Below are positions 22,220-34,900 of a stretch of DNA of 64,000 nt, piece after piece; positions within the stretch are counted from its first letter, which is position 1, and every line of letters starts with the position of its first letter. The stretch comes from Acanthochlamys bracteata (lineage: Eukaryota; Streptophyta; Magnoliopsida; Pandanales; Velloziaceae). The position numbers and the translations under genes were made by a program. The stretch is from NCBI GenBank assembly GCA_019914995.1, contig CM034126.1, positions 11,041,001 to 11,105,000 of the forward strand, in the 5' to 3' direction. The notes below the pieces were generated by a model, which saw only the letters and a list, made by a program, of their open reading frames with translations, did no database searches and was not told the DNA's origin.

Positions 22220-25200
22220 TTCCCCTCCACTCGAAAAACTACATCGTCCTTGATGCTTTGCAGGGGTGGACAGAGTGGCTGGTCAGCTAGTTGAGGATCA
22301 GTAAGAGAAATATGGTTTGCATCTTCGAATTGTGACACATCAAACATGGCGTGAATTTTTTATCCTACTGGTAATTGGATTTTGTAAGCTGATGGTCCAA
22401 TAGTTTCTAAGAAGGAAAATGGTCTATAATATCTATAACGCAATTTGTGATTCTTTCGTTCTGCTACTGACGATTGTCTGTGCGGTTTGAGCTTGACAAA
22501 TACAGGATCCCCTTGCTTATATTGCTTCTCTCTGGATTTTCGATCTGCCAGCTGTTCGTATGATTTTGAGCCAAGGCTAGGTGTGCTAGTAGCTCACGAA
22601 GGACTACATATCGCTCCCTAATCTGAATCCGCACCTCATCCGAGAGTAGGGAACCCATAGGAATGGATACAAGTGGTGGTGGAGGCCTGCCATAAACCGC
22701 TTCAAAGGAAGTAATTTTAGTTGCCGAATATGTACTTGTATTGTATGAATACTTCGCTCAATGCAGTCACTGGATCCACTTTCGAAGGTGCTCGCTTACG
22801 AAGCATCGGAGATACGTTTTTAGGCATCTATTTATCACCTCTGATTACCCATCGGTTTGAGGGTGGTATGCGATACTCATGTGCAATGAGGTGCCTTGGA
22901 GTCGATGCAATTCTTTCCCAAAAGAGCTGAGAAAGATGGGGTCTCTGTTCGACACAATAGTCTCCGGGCAGCCATATAGTTGAACTATTTCTTTGGCCAA
23001 AAAAATTGCTATCTCTACTGCTGTGTATGGATGCTTCAGCATGGGAAAGTGCGCATATTTAGAGAGTCGATCCACTACCACAAAGATCACACACTTGCCT
23101 CCTGACATATGTAATCCTTCTACAAAATTCATTGAAATATCCGCCCAAATTTTCTCAGGTATACAAAAGGGATGTAAAAGCCTTGCAAGCTTAAGTTATT
23201 CTAATTTTGCCTTAGCACAAATAGAACATGCATTGACATACATACATCTTTAGACATACCTGGCAAGATGAACTATTGTGCAAGTTATTTGTAAGTGCGA
23301 AATTGTCCCCCATGACCTCTCTGCAGAGTTATGTGCTTCAAATAATAGCTGCTTCAGGATGGAAGGTTCTTCGGGCACCCATAACTTTTCACTGAACAAG
23401 ATGACCCGTTTGCCACCTTGATGTTAGGCCTTGTTCCTTACTCGGCTGCTTACACAAGCTCTGCTCCAGACGGATCTTTCTATTATGCTTGCTTGAGGTC
23501 TTCCCAAAATGAAGATTGTAAGTTTGTTAAAGTCGACAATGATACTTCTAGATGCCTAGACAGTGCATTTGCCACTATATATTGAGCACCTGATCGATAG
23601 ACAATTTGGTAATCATAGACGAGAAGTTTCACAAAACACTTATGTTGATCGAGAGTGGTTAGGTGCTACTCTAATAGATACTTCAAGCTCGAGTGATCCG
23701 TCTTGATAGTGAAGTATTGTCGCACTAAATACGGCCGCCACCGTTGTACAGCGAGCACAAGTGCCATGAGTTCCTTCTCGTATGTACATTTGGCCAATGT
23801 TGTTGCAGAAAGCGTCTTGCTAAAATAGACTACTAGCCTATTGTTGTATGTGAGGACATAATTTCTCTGTTGGAAGCGTCCGTCTCCACAATGAATGGTT
23901 GCTGAAAGTCTGGTGTAATGAGAACTGGGGTGGTTGTCATTGCCCCCTTGAGTGCTTGGAAGGCTTCAGTAGCTTCTGTTGTCCAGCAAAATGAGTCCTT
24001 TCTTAGCAATGCAGTCAGTGGTTGGGCAATCAGTCTATATTCTTTAACAAACCTCTGATAATAGCCGGTTAGCTCCAAAAATCCTCTCAGTTTAGTGACT
24101 GATGCAGGTATAGACAAGTCCTGCATAGCTCAGATTTTCACTAGATCTGTTGCTATGTCATTTTTAGAAATAATATGCCCAGGTACTCTAATTGTTTGTA
24201 TCCAAATATGCACTTTGTCATGTTAGTATAAAGAGATTCTTGTTGTAAAACAAAAATACCTTGGATATGTGTTCCAAATACTCCTCCTAATTTTTGCTGT
24301 AGACGAGTATGTTTAAGAACACTAGTACAAATTTTGGAAGAAAGAGACGAAAAATATCATTCATCAGTGACTGAAAAGTTGAAGACGCATTCGTCAAATC
24401 GAAAGGAATCAATAAGAATTTGTAATGCCCATCGTGTGTCCTAAATGCAGTCTTGTGCACATCTTTCTCTCGAACTCGAATTTGATGATATCCAGACTTC
24501 AAGTCATGCTTCGAAAAGAACTTAGCTTCATGCAACTCGTCTAATAGTTCATCTAGTACCGATATCGGAAATTTATCCTTCACCGAATCTCATTAAGAGC
24601 TTTATAGTCTATACAAAATCTCTATGAACCATCTTTCTTCTTAACTAAGAGTACGGATGAAGAAAAAGATGAATGGTTTGGTCTAATTATTTCTTGAGAG
24701 AACATTTCCTCACTGCTCTTTCGATTTCTGCTTTCTGCATACAGAGATAACGGTAGAGTTTGCTGTTAGCGATAGCAATCTAGGTAGTAGGGAAATTCTA
24801 CGATCGTGGGAGCGTTTTGGAGGCAACCTGCAGATGCTTCTGAAAACAGCTTCATACTTCCCAAGTAACAACCTCAAGTTTGCAGGTACATCCACTTGTT
24901 TGTCCTGACTTAACTCTACAGCTTGCTGGATTTCCTGTAATCTCAGTGAGCAAAGTGTGGTTTTAAGGTTCAATCCAGTCAGCTGCGATACTTTGCCATC
25001 TTTTATTCCATGCAAAACGTATTCACGCCCGTGCAGAGTGAAGCGCATTTCTGATTTTTTATAGTCGCTCAAGATATCCCCTAAGCGCTCAAGCCATTGG
25101 ATGCCTAACACTAAGTCCATTCCCCCTAAAAGAAATGGGTAAGCATCGACGTTTAGTTCTACTGCTTGAATGGTTAGTGGTATCTTCTTATGAATTACCT

Positions 25201-25384
25201 TAATAGAATGAGGGTGCCCACCCACGACCTCTACCTTTAGCGGCCGCATGGAAGTGCGTACCATCCTTAAGTGTTTGGTAAGTCTATCCGATATAAAATT
25301 GTGTGTGTTTCCGGAATCAGTAAGTATAAACACTTCTTGCTTTTTAATTTTGCCAGCAAATATGAGAATTTGCGGTCCAACCAA
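22144..25384 (-). pseudogene. Broken gag-pol remnant: protease, RT, RNase H, integrase
   Basis: From right to left: a retropepsin-like part (24710-25384) with the active-site triad D-S-G in TDSGNTHNF; a reverse transcriptase part (24287-24583) with [11 protein letters not shown]; an RNase H part (23833-24126) with VETDAS; an integrase core (22845-23132) with VVVDRLSKYAHF and AYHPQTDG; and a C-terminal piece reaching into the LTR. The RT active-site box has lost both aspartates (VFLNILVYS) and one codon. The second catalytic aspartate of integrase is replaced by N (VSNRDP). Frames change between all parts. It cannot encode a working polyprotein. Confidence 0.88.
22220..22231 (-). other. Polypurine tract
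   Basis: AGTGGAGGGGAA on the minus strand lies directly before the 3' LTR start, as needed for plus-strand priming. Confidence 0.65.
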
Positions 25385-26640
25385 TCCGTGTATAACTAAG
25401 AGACAAAGTGGCGTCTTCTTTTAGCAACCCCTTCTTCCTCCTGTGGCTCACTATACATAGCGATAAAGTATAGACGAGTGGTACATTTATACCCACGGTT
25501 ATACTTTTCATCGCAATATAAACATAAACTTTTAGCTCGCCGTTTATTAATCTCCGTTATCGATAGGCTGGAACTCTTTTGCCGAGCATTCTCTCATGTA
25601 GTACTAAAGCCACCCGACAATGTTGCGCTGGTCCTAGGCAATATAACTGGCTGGTTCCCTTCTAGAGGAACATTCTGCCTATTATGAGTAATACTCAGCT
25701 CGGTAGCTGTCTTGTGATCATACATCCTCGCCAATCAATAAACTGTTTGTAAGTCCTTCGGCTAGGATGTCATGACATCTATTGCCGACTTTCTAGATAG
25801 GCCAACACAGAAGCGTCCTATTAACTCAGTCTCAGAAGTAGGTGGTAGATAGGCCTCAATTCTTCAAACTCTGCCATGTAGACGCTCAATGAGCCGGCTT
25901 GCTACAATTGCTGCATGAAAAAGCTAGGATTTCAAAAACCAGAGGTCCAAATCTTCTCAAGATGCCTTCTTTCATTTCCTCCTCTGTATGTTGTGGTTTG
26001 TCCCTTTGATAACTTTGGTACCACCTGCTAGCTTCACTTTGCAAATACATGGTGACTATTCCTACCTTTCCTCAGTGAGGTGTTTGATAAAATCTGAAAT
26101 ATCTGTTTGCAACAAAAATCCATTCATTTGGCTCTGAGCTATCGAAGTAGGGAAAACTTATGTCTTTCTCTGAAATAGAGGGAACACGCTTTGGATAATG
26201 GTGTGTATTTTGGTTCTGATTACTGTTAGTTGGGTAAGACTGGTTTGATTGATATTTCTTATTTTGGTTGCTGTAGGGAATCTGGCTTGAAGAGCTTTCT
26301 AGCTCATATGGGAAAGGGTGTTTGTTTGTATGGAGCAGGTGGGGTTTGTGGCCAAAAGTGATCTTGGTTGTTAGGAGTGAGAGTGTGTTTAGTTTATGTA
26401 AGCCTTGGTTGAGTGGTTCACGGTTTGCTAGTTGGCAAGATCAATTGCCTTGGTCTGTTGCATCCTGAAAACCACCACAGTCAGTTGTGCAAGCATTTCA
26501 TCAAGAAATCCATTCGTTCTCGTGTGCTAGGCTCCTCGCTATGCTTCCTTAGCTGTTCAGGTGGTGGCGATGGTGTCCTTTGCTAAAACTTTTTAGTAGT
26601 GACGGACGATGCTGGTTCTTGGTCCTTCGGCGAATTCAGA
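25385..26640 (-). pseudogene. Gag region remnant of the Gypsy element
   Basis: This lies between the primer-binding site and the protease part, where gag and the zinc knuckle are expected. No long frame is left on the minus strand, and stops are frequent. The assignment is by position only. Confidence 0.4.
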
Positions 26641-26663
26641 ACAGCCATTTCTTAGTTCTTCAT

Positions 26664-26683
26664 GGATCCCGGCAACGGAACCA
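26664..26683 (-). other. Primer-binding site, tRNA-Asp-like
   Basis: TGGTTCCGTTGCCGGGATCC on the minus strand begins two bases after the 5' LTR. It is close to the tRNA-Asp-complementary site TGGCGCCGTTGCCGGGGATC known from plant Gypsy elements, with a few mismatches. It is unlike the usual initiator-Met site. Confidence 0.6.
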
Positions 26684-26685
26684 GT

Positions 26686-27240
26686 TGATGCGCCTTAAGG
26701 GCTTCTACGATAGCTAATTAAAACTAGAATTAATAAGTAGACTAATTTGCCAAAACTTTTCTCATCATACATGGTCATATGCCTTTATTTATACTAGAAG
26801 AGTTACTACAAAACTGTAACTCCTCCCTACTGTAAATACTTTCATCAAGGAAAATTTTAGTAAAATTAAACTAAAACTCAAAGAGTCCCTATGGACCTAA
26901 AAAATCTAAAATAACAAACTCTGGACACCTGGGTGCATTGCACTTGCACCCTGCTGCAAGTTCTTAGCCAAGGACATCATTGAAATAGTGTCGTAGCGCC
27001 AAAGGCTGCACTATGCTTCTAGCCTAGATCAGCTGCAACCCAAAGTGTCCGCTCTCTTACTGTTTTTATGGGTCACACTCTGAACATGCCTGCCAACCAG
27101 CCATCAGCCTCCGGTGAACTCTCCGGCTCCGACGAGTTGCTCCGGCGTTTACTCGTCTGTTTCACCTTCTTTCTCTGCTTGTTGTCCACCAGATGAATGT
27201 TCTCCCTTGCTGGAATCTCCTTCTATGCCAAGTATTATCA
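26686..27240 (-). repeat. 5' LTR of the Gypsy element
   Basis: On the minus strand it begins TGATAATACTTGGC and ends GCGCATCA. It aligns with 21619-22219 over its whole length and is about 46 bp shorter. Confidence 0.88.
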
Positions 27241-27245
27241 TGATG
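27241..27245. repeat. Target site duplication, right of Gypsy element
   Basis: TGATG, identical to 21614-21618. Confidence 0.8.
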
Positions 27246-29242
27246 CTTTGACAAACACCTCCGTATCAAGCAGAGTTTCATCACAAGGACAATACACAGC
27301 CTCCTGAATTTAGCCAAGTCCCTCCGACTGAACCACACAAGTCTTAGCCTAACACCTATGCAAACCTCTATAGTCTATGCCCAGGTTATCAACGTAGAGA
27401 CCTCACATTTTCTCTATACAACATTCTTTCAGCGATGTCAGTCTGTCACAAAGTTGTATACTCAGTTATATCACCGATCAATCTTTCTATAGTAAATAAT
27501 CACTTGGTTAAACAAACTGAACCTAACCGTTTAAGTCGATTTTACATGACTACTGCGTACACATTTAGGATTTTATTCTGAATTAAATCGAGATGAAAAA
27601 CTATTTAAATATATATACATATTTTTTTGAATTTTCATACAAGTACATATAGATGTAGATAGCACTAAATAGAAAAAATTCTAAATAATAAAGAATTCTA
27701 ATATAACCAATTTAGATATTTGTCGATTTAAGCCTGCATATTCAAGCTCTTAGTTACAGTGTGTTACTTATTTTGAAAGTTTTATCATGGCTTTGAAAAA
27801 TTAGGAGGTTAAAGTTCGTTCCCATATTATATATGTTTTATTTAATTTTTAAAAGAATTGTTAGTTCGCAGATTTCTCATTACGAGCTGTTTCTGTCTTG
27901 CTGATTTAACTTGTTTATCTAATTGTACTATATTTCAACATGCATATGCTTATAAAGAACTAATCAAAATATGTTAAGAAAAACTTATTAGTGTTTCTAT
28001 TAATTAAGTGAATATTTTAGAGTACTTTTTTTTAAAAACGCACTTTTTACTGTCCCAAAATATGAAAATTCTTTTTATATTTTATTTTTTAAAATTTAAC
28101 CATATACGACGTTTTTATAGTTAATTTTTAAATTTAACTATATAGATAAATTGTATGTTATAAATTTTTTATATGTGTAAATTTTATTATTTTTTAGATT
28201 AAAAGAAGTTTAAACTCGTTTTAAATAAGTTTCCTTTTCAAAAGGCTTCTTATTTTAATTACTTTCCAACATTCTCTGATGAAATAATATACATGATGAA
28301 ATCTAATAAGTCATTGACTATCAAATTTTAAACACTTACGGAGGTCCATATGATGAAAGAATTTTAATTTCAACGAAGATCACTTGCAAATGAATATATA
28401 GTTAGTAGTATCATAAGCAACACTAAGAAAATAGTGTTTGTCAACGTGTTTGGAGCAAGCTTCTGGCATGACGGACCGTGCCTTGCTCAGGCAAGCACGT
28501 TGTGAGCGAGCACTTTGCACGCATCAATCTTTCTGGCAAGCCCTCCGCCGCCAGTCCCTTCCCTTTCCCTTTTGAAAAACAAGTACTGTAACGTTATCCT
28601 TGTGTTTTAGATTCCCTGCGCTTATATCAATGTCAAACTTTGCCATCTGATAACAGAAAGAAAAATAGCACTACAGAATGGCAAAGTAAGCTTATCGTAG
28701 CAAGTGAAGTGTGGCAAACAGGTTAAACTGTGTATATACAGTAGAAATTTAACCTAGCAAGCTAGTAGGTAAATTAGCACCATAGTCAGTATATGTTTGT
28801 TCAAAGAAGAAAACCAATATGTCAGCAATCAGGAATGTCAAATATATTTAGAAATTTATCCGGAGTTATAATCCTTGCAGTTTTAAGTAACTAAGATCGA
28901 GTTCTTTATTCGGTGGAGTATGTGTATGTCTATATACGGTGGTCAATTTGGGAGGCATACTTTTAGTTTAGTTAACACGAAAAAGGATGGAGAGTAAGAG
29001 ATTGGAAGCAATGGACGTAGACATCCTTATGAATCCGAGTTGATTACTTGGAATTGTTTGCTGCAATAAATTAAATGGAGTTGACCTTAAACACTACGGC
29101 ATGCATAGGCACTCATGGTCTGCGGCTATGATTCATGCCTTCACTTCATTCTTCACGAACTACTAAAGCCTTGGGAATAACTCTATTTATACATGTTGCT
29201 CAAGCGGCAACCCCAGATCCAGAACACTTCAGATTTGAGAAT
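27246..29242. other. Intergenic stretch and upstream region of the ferric reductase gene
   Basis: AT-rich to about 28420. A GC-richer part (28440-28570) contains GCACGTT E-box-like sequence at about 28474. A possible TATA (TCTATATAC, about 28930) and an in-frame upstream ATG at 29135 precede the chosen start. No other gene seen. Confidence 0.4.
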
Positions 29243-31990
29243 ATGGCGACAGAGGCTTCACAGAAGAATGGGAGCGGGAGAATTTTCCTTACTGTACTTG
29301 AATTGCTGCTTGGCCTTGTATTTCTGGGATACATCATGCTATGGTTTGTGATGCCTACAAACACTTACCGCAACATTTGGTCCCTGAAGCTACAAGAAGA
29401 AACAGTCTCCACATACTTTGGACGACAAGGTGATGAATTGATCTACCACTGAAGTGCCTTTGATTTGTTGCAGTGTGTGGTCGTGCTAATAATCTAGTGC
29501 ACTTGTGTTGCTTTCAGGGACAACTATGTTGATCTACACATTCCCTATTATGTTCATAGCAGCAGTTGGATGCATCCATCTTCACTTCTCCATAAGGCAG
29601 ACTCAAATTAAGAGGTAAAGGATGTTGTTTTTTACAAAATGAGCAATTATTACAGGTACAAGATCCCTAAATTAGAAAATTTATCATATACAGGAGCTCT
29701 CTAGATCATCGTCTTGCTGCATGGAAAAGGCCGGTGCTCGTGAAAGGACCATTAGGTGTTGTTTCAGGGATTGAACTCTTCTTCTTTTTTATGTTCATTG
29801 CACTGCTGGTTTGGTATTTTTCCGTCTCTTTGGACCTCAACTTCAAACGCATCACTCCAAATACCTTAGACGACGGTGAAAAAATGTAACCATTATTCTC
29901 ATTCAAACTACTATTTCTCTCTTTGATGCAATCCTATATATTTTCACATAACTCTAGTTGAAAAAAAAAATTTTAAATGTGTTTTAGGTGGGAAGCTAAG
30001 TTGGATGCTGCCGGACTACGCCTTGGCCTAGTAGGGAACATATGCCTCGCCTTTCTCTTCTACCCAGTGTCCCGTGGCTCTTCATTGTTGCCGCTTATTG
30101 GCCTACGATCAGAATCCACAATTAAGTACCACATCTGGCTCGGCCATATCGCCCTTCTTATTTTCACTGTTCATGGTCTATGCTATATCATCTTCTGGGC
30201 TTCCACTAAGGAAATCTCCGAGGTATTTACTAGAATATTAACCGATCTTACTTTTGTTATTTATCTTGTTCTATATAGGAAGTTCTGAACGTTTTAAATT
30301 TGTTGCAGATGCTGGAATGGTCGAAGACTGACATATCGAATATAGCAGGAGAACTAGCTCTGCTCTTCGGCTTGATTATGTGGACAACAACCTTCTCAAA
30401 GATCAGGCGCAGAAAGTTTGAGCTGTTCTTCTACAGTCACCAACTCTACATTTTGTTCATGTTGTTCTACCTGCTCCATGTTGGCATAGGTTTCTTCTGC
30501 TATGTCCTTCCGGGTGTCTTCCTCTTCATGTTGGATAGATATCTCAGATTTTTGCAATCGCGCCATAGGGTGAGACTGATATCTGCCCGTCTCTTGCCTT
30601 CCGAAACGGTTGAGCTAAACTTCTCAAAGACCCCAGGTGAGCCTATCTTCTTCTGAATCTCCATTAAAGATCTAAATAATAAATTATTTTTTAATTTTAT
30701 TCTCTTTGTTGTAGGTTTGACGTATACGTTAATGAGCTCAGTGTTCATCAATGTTCCTACAATTTCGTCGCTGCAATGGCATCCATTCACAGTGAGTTCA
30801 AGCAGCAACATGGAGCCGGACAGGCTTAGTGTGATAATCAAGAAAGAGGGCAGCTGGAGCACGAAGCTATTCCAGGTTCTTGACCAACAAAACAATCCGG
30901 ATCGTTTAGACATCTCCGTTGAGGGACCGTATGGTCCTGCTTCTGTGGACTTTTTAAGGTATCTGATTTGCGTCAAACACTATTCATTGAAATTACGAAC
31001 TTATTTTGAAATCTAACATGAACTAACTTTGTGTTTTTTTGGTTTTGGATAGCTATGACTCTCTTGTAATGGTGAGTGGCGGCAGTGGAATCACGCCGTT
31101 CATCTCCATAATCAGAGAGCTCATTCACCAGAGCACAGTTTCTCTCAAGGGCTCAACTCCAAGTGTCCTACTCATCTGCTCATTCAAAAACTCTACCGAC
31201 CTTACCATGCTGGACCTTCTCCTTCCTGTCTCAGGCGATATCTCAGATCTCTCCCGCATACAACTGCAGATAGAAGCTTTTGTCACAAGAGAGAAAGGCC
31301 CCGGTGCTGATGCTAGGAAGCTTATTCGGACAATTTGGTTCAAGCCAAGCCCTGCTGACATTCCTCTTGCTCCAGTCCTCGGCACCAATGGCTGGCTCTG
31401 GATGGCAATGATAATTTCGACTTCATTCATCTTTTATCTCATCTTGCTTGGGATTCTCAATAGATACTATATTTATCCTATTGACAAGAACACTAATGCA
31501 GTCTATCCTTCGGTTTCAAAATCTCTTCTGAACCTTCTATTCATTTGTGCAAGTATTGCCTTCACTGCTAGTCTAGCAGTTTTGTGGAACAAGAGGAGAA
31601 GTTCAATGGAAGCAAAGCAAGTCCAGACCGTAGATGTCCCCGCCACACCTTTATCTTCGCCTAGTGCATGGTTCTCTAATCCTGATCGAGAGGTTGAAAG
31701 CATTCCTAATGAAACTATCGTGCAGGCAACAAGAATTCACTATGGCAAAAGACCTGAACTCAAAAGTAAGCTTCTAGAAATGACCAACTACCTAAGGATT
31801 TTACTGAATTCTGTCTTAAATTGTAACTGATGGTTCTTTTCCTATTGCAGAGATGATGTTGAACTGTGAAGGTTCAAATGTAGGAGTGATGGTTTGCGGG
31901 CCATCTGCGATGCGGCATGAAGTTGCAAAGATTTGTTCTTCTGGATTGGCTCCAAATCTGCACTTTAAATCACTTAGCTTTAGCTGGTGA
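29243..31990 (+). CDS. FRO: Ferric reduction oxidase (FRO2-like ferric-chelate reductase)
   Basis: The product reduces Fe(III) chelates at the plasma membrane, passing electrons from NADPH through FAD and two hemes. Exons are 29243..29429, 29518..29614, 29694..29885, 29988..30222, 30309..30636, 30715..30958, 31053..31765 and 31851..31990, which splice to 711 residues (FRO2 about 725). Conserved His pairs for the hemes lie in membrane helices (H207 and H281, H221 and H294, for example KYHIWLGH and FFYSHQLY). HPFTVSSSS (369-377) is the FAD motif. GPYGPAS and GGSGITPF (437-444) with C681-G-P form the NADPH site. The C-terminus SLSFSW is typical. A second membrane part (about 545-610) splits the C-terminal domain, as in FRO2. 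The start M is chosen by family alignment; an in-frame ATG at 29135 would add 36 residues. Which FRO paralogue this is cannot be fixed. Confidence 0.93.
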
Positions 31991-34900
31991 TCAATGGAGA
32001 AGACCTGAAAAGAGTTTAAGTGTGATATCTGTCAATAAATTTTGTTAGTTTGCAATGATATGTCATGGTGTGTAATTGATCATGTGTCTGATGATGATAT
32101 TTTCAGTAGAAAGATTGAGCTCTTAAAGGTGAGCTGAAGATGTAAGTTCATGCATGTATAGATCATTATGATATAAAGTCAATGAAGTCTTTACCTTTTT
32201 GTCTCAAAAGAACTAGTCACGAATTTTGCATACCTTACTTCTTTGCAGTACCACTTCAACATACTGGTGGAAAGAAATCTCTTGGACTCACTAAATTCGA
32301 TACATGCATGTTTTAAATTCGATAAGGCATTCGAAAGAATGAATCATATCGTACATGCATGTTTTATAGAAGATATCAACTAAATTTTAGTAAAAAGCAA
32401 TGAGGAAATCTAAAGAAAAAGAATTATCTGAGAGAAATTTTGCCAAATCTTTTGGCAAAAATTTAAAAAACACAGTATAACACCTTCTGGCTTCTGACAA
32501 ACTTTTTGAAGTAAAGAGGGGGGGAAAAAGAAAGCAAATAACAGGAATAGCAAGGAATATCCATATTAATTTCTTAAGCTTCATGTCAATGTATATATGA
32601 TGTTGCGTTTTAATAAGAACAAAAGGAGTCATGGAAATTGCCTTCCTCAACGTGAATGCCTATATTCATTGATGCAATCATATGATATTTAAAGATTTCA
32701 TGTTGTTCTAGAAAATTTGGCTGAGCTTTTATATCCATATATCATTCCCTTGCTTATGTCAGAGTTAATCTTATTGCATAAATAATGAGCTTAAATTTGT
32801 ATCTTATTATCATGTGCCGTGTTTTTAGTTCTTTATTACCACATAAAGATGTCCTGGTCTTCTGTAATAAACAACATATAATAATGTCTGACCGCATTGT
32901 TTCTTACATTCTGTCAGATTACATTGCCACTGATGAACTTACATGCTTATATCTTGCCAACAACTTATAAAGTTTGAAATTTAATTACAACAAGTCAGAT
33001 TAGGCAAAGATATTACATCATTTTGCATCATCAAGTGGCTTCACTCTACAATATAGACAAAGCTTGAATTCTTTATTATCTTTAGAAAAGGTTTTACAAG
33101 AAAATCCCCATTAAATAATCACAATAGATTTGAGAACACACAGCAATAATCACGTCAGGACTCAGCATTTCAACCAAATCACACTATTTGATCCAAACAT
33201 AAATCTACCCACATGTTGTGCTTTCTATTGAAACTCTAGACAAATCTTTATCATGCCACCCTTTCAAGCACAGTGCAGATAAGTTTTTCTTGGCACATAT
33301 ACTACGCACCTATCTAGTTGGTTTAATGCGTTGTATGTTGAATTACAATGAAATACTACAGGACCACAATATGTAACTCTTCCCTTCTATGTCTAGTGCA
33401 TTTTCAGTCGGATAAACCTGCAAGCTGTGACAAAAAAAGGACAGTCCTATAGTTTAGAAGAACCACAGATAAAAGTTGATTTCCAACGACAACTGCTGCT
33501 TCTCCAACAAGAGATGTAGGGGCTATTGTTAATTTGTTACCAACGAGAGATGTAGGGGCTACTGTTAATTTGTTACCAACAAGAGAAGTAGGGGTTTTGG
33601 CGTTGGGTAGCATGCAGCATTGGACTGCACTGTGACCTTCAGTTAAACAAAACAAGTTCTCTAGAATAATAATATTGAGCTGTGGTTAAGTATGCTGGCC
33701 TGCATTCACCGACTTAGTGTACTTTTGGTGAAGATGGAAGGAAAAGGAATCCTAGTACTTGGAATAATTTGATGCATTAAAAGGTTTAGAACTGCTAAAG
33801 TCATTAAATTGAATCAACTATCCTTTCATCTACTATGTCATACAAACAAAAATGCCATACAAATTATGAAAAGATTCTTGTCTAGACAGAAGTTATGTTT
33901 TTCTATTAAGACCAACTACAGTGTTTCACTCCGACAATTCGTTAACTAAGTACTTCTTTAAAAAAATGTACTTAATTAATTTAATGAGCTTGTTCACAAT
34001 CAAATTAGACATCCTGCAAACATGAACATCATGAAGCATTTTCTAATGTCAAACACATTGCCGTTCATTAAGGATCAACACAATTAACATTGAACGCAAT
34101 AACTTACTTGAAGTGCAATTTCTTGGATGCTATCTGTACTTCTCAAGGCTGATTTCATATGATTCTGCAACTTTCAGATTGATTGGCTTCCATGTTCACT
34201 AGATACTCTGCAAAGTTACATGAGACACTGAGAACACCATGGCTCACAAGAATATATTACTGCAAATATGCTCCTTTTACTTCACTATCCACAATCTCAT
34301 AAGAGTAGAATAGTACTACATATATATAGTCCACCATGGAGTGGTTCCTTGAACAAAAAAATTGCTTTTTGGGTGCAAGGAAAAGCTGCTTTTAGTTTGA
34401 ATATGATAATAAGTGACAGATAGATTTACTTCTTTCTCCTAGGCTGCTTCCATTACAGTGTAGATTGACTGTTTGTTACAGTCACATTATCTCTTTTTCT
34501 TTTTATATAAGTCATTGCAAAAACGATTTCATTTTTTCTTCTGTGAAATTACATGTTCTTCTCAGTCTAGACAAATCTCTATCATAAAAATTCAGAAAAT
34601 GAAATCAGTTGAACTAGAAAAAAGTTATACAACTTGTTTGCAACAATTAACACCAAACCTCATTACAAATATTTTTGACAGAATAAAAGAGCATAATTTT
34701 AGTTTTTGATGGTCAATTGCAAGACCACAAAAGTAACAGGTGCTGCAGGGTTTTCGAATACCAAATCTACTTAATTTGCAACCCTTTTGTTAGTCGAGGG
34801 AAGCCATTTCACTAGTAACAATTGCAAGCTACTCCTAGTCTTACTGTAACCAACATCTGACTTGCATATTCATCTGCATAACAAAAACATTACTTAATGG

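Larger units (their letters stand above)
21619..27240 (-). mobile_element. Ty3/Gypsy LTR retrotransposon, decayed
   Basis: The 5.6-kb element is on the minus strand: 5' LTR at 26686-27240, tRNA-primer site, gag region, protease, reverse transcriptase, RNase H, integrase, C-terminal region, polypurine tract, 3' LTR at 21619-22219. Integrase after RNase H is the Gypsy order. Target duplication TGATG is perfect on both sides. The LTRs differ by many substitutions and indels (601 against 555 bp), so the insertion is old. Coding parts are broken by stops and frameshifts. Confidence 0.92.

Noticed and set aside
22108-25687. Plus-strand frames inside the Gypsy element
   Set aside because: Antisense to pol and LTR; no domain.
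30500-31703. Minus-strand frames over the ferric reductase exons
   Set aside because: Shadows of the real plus-strand exons.
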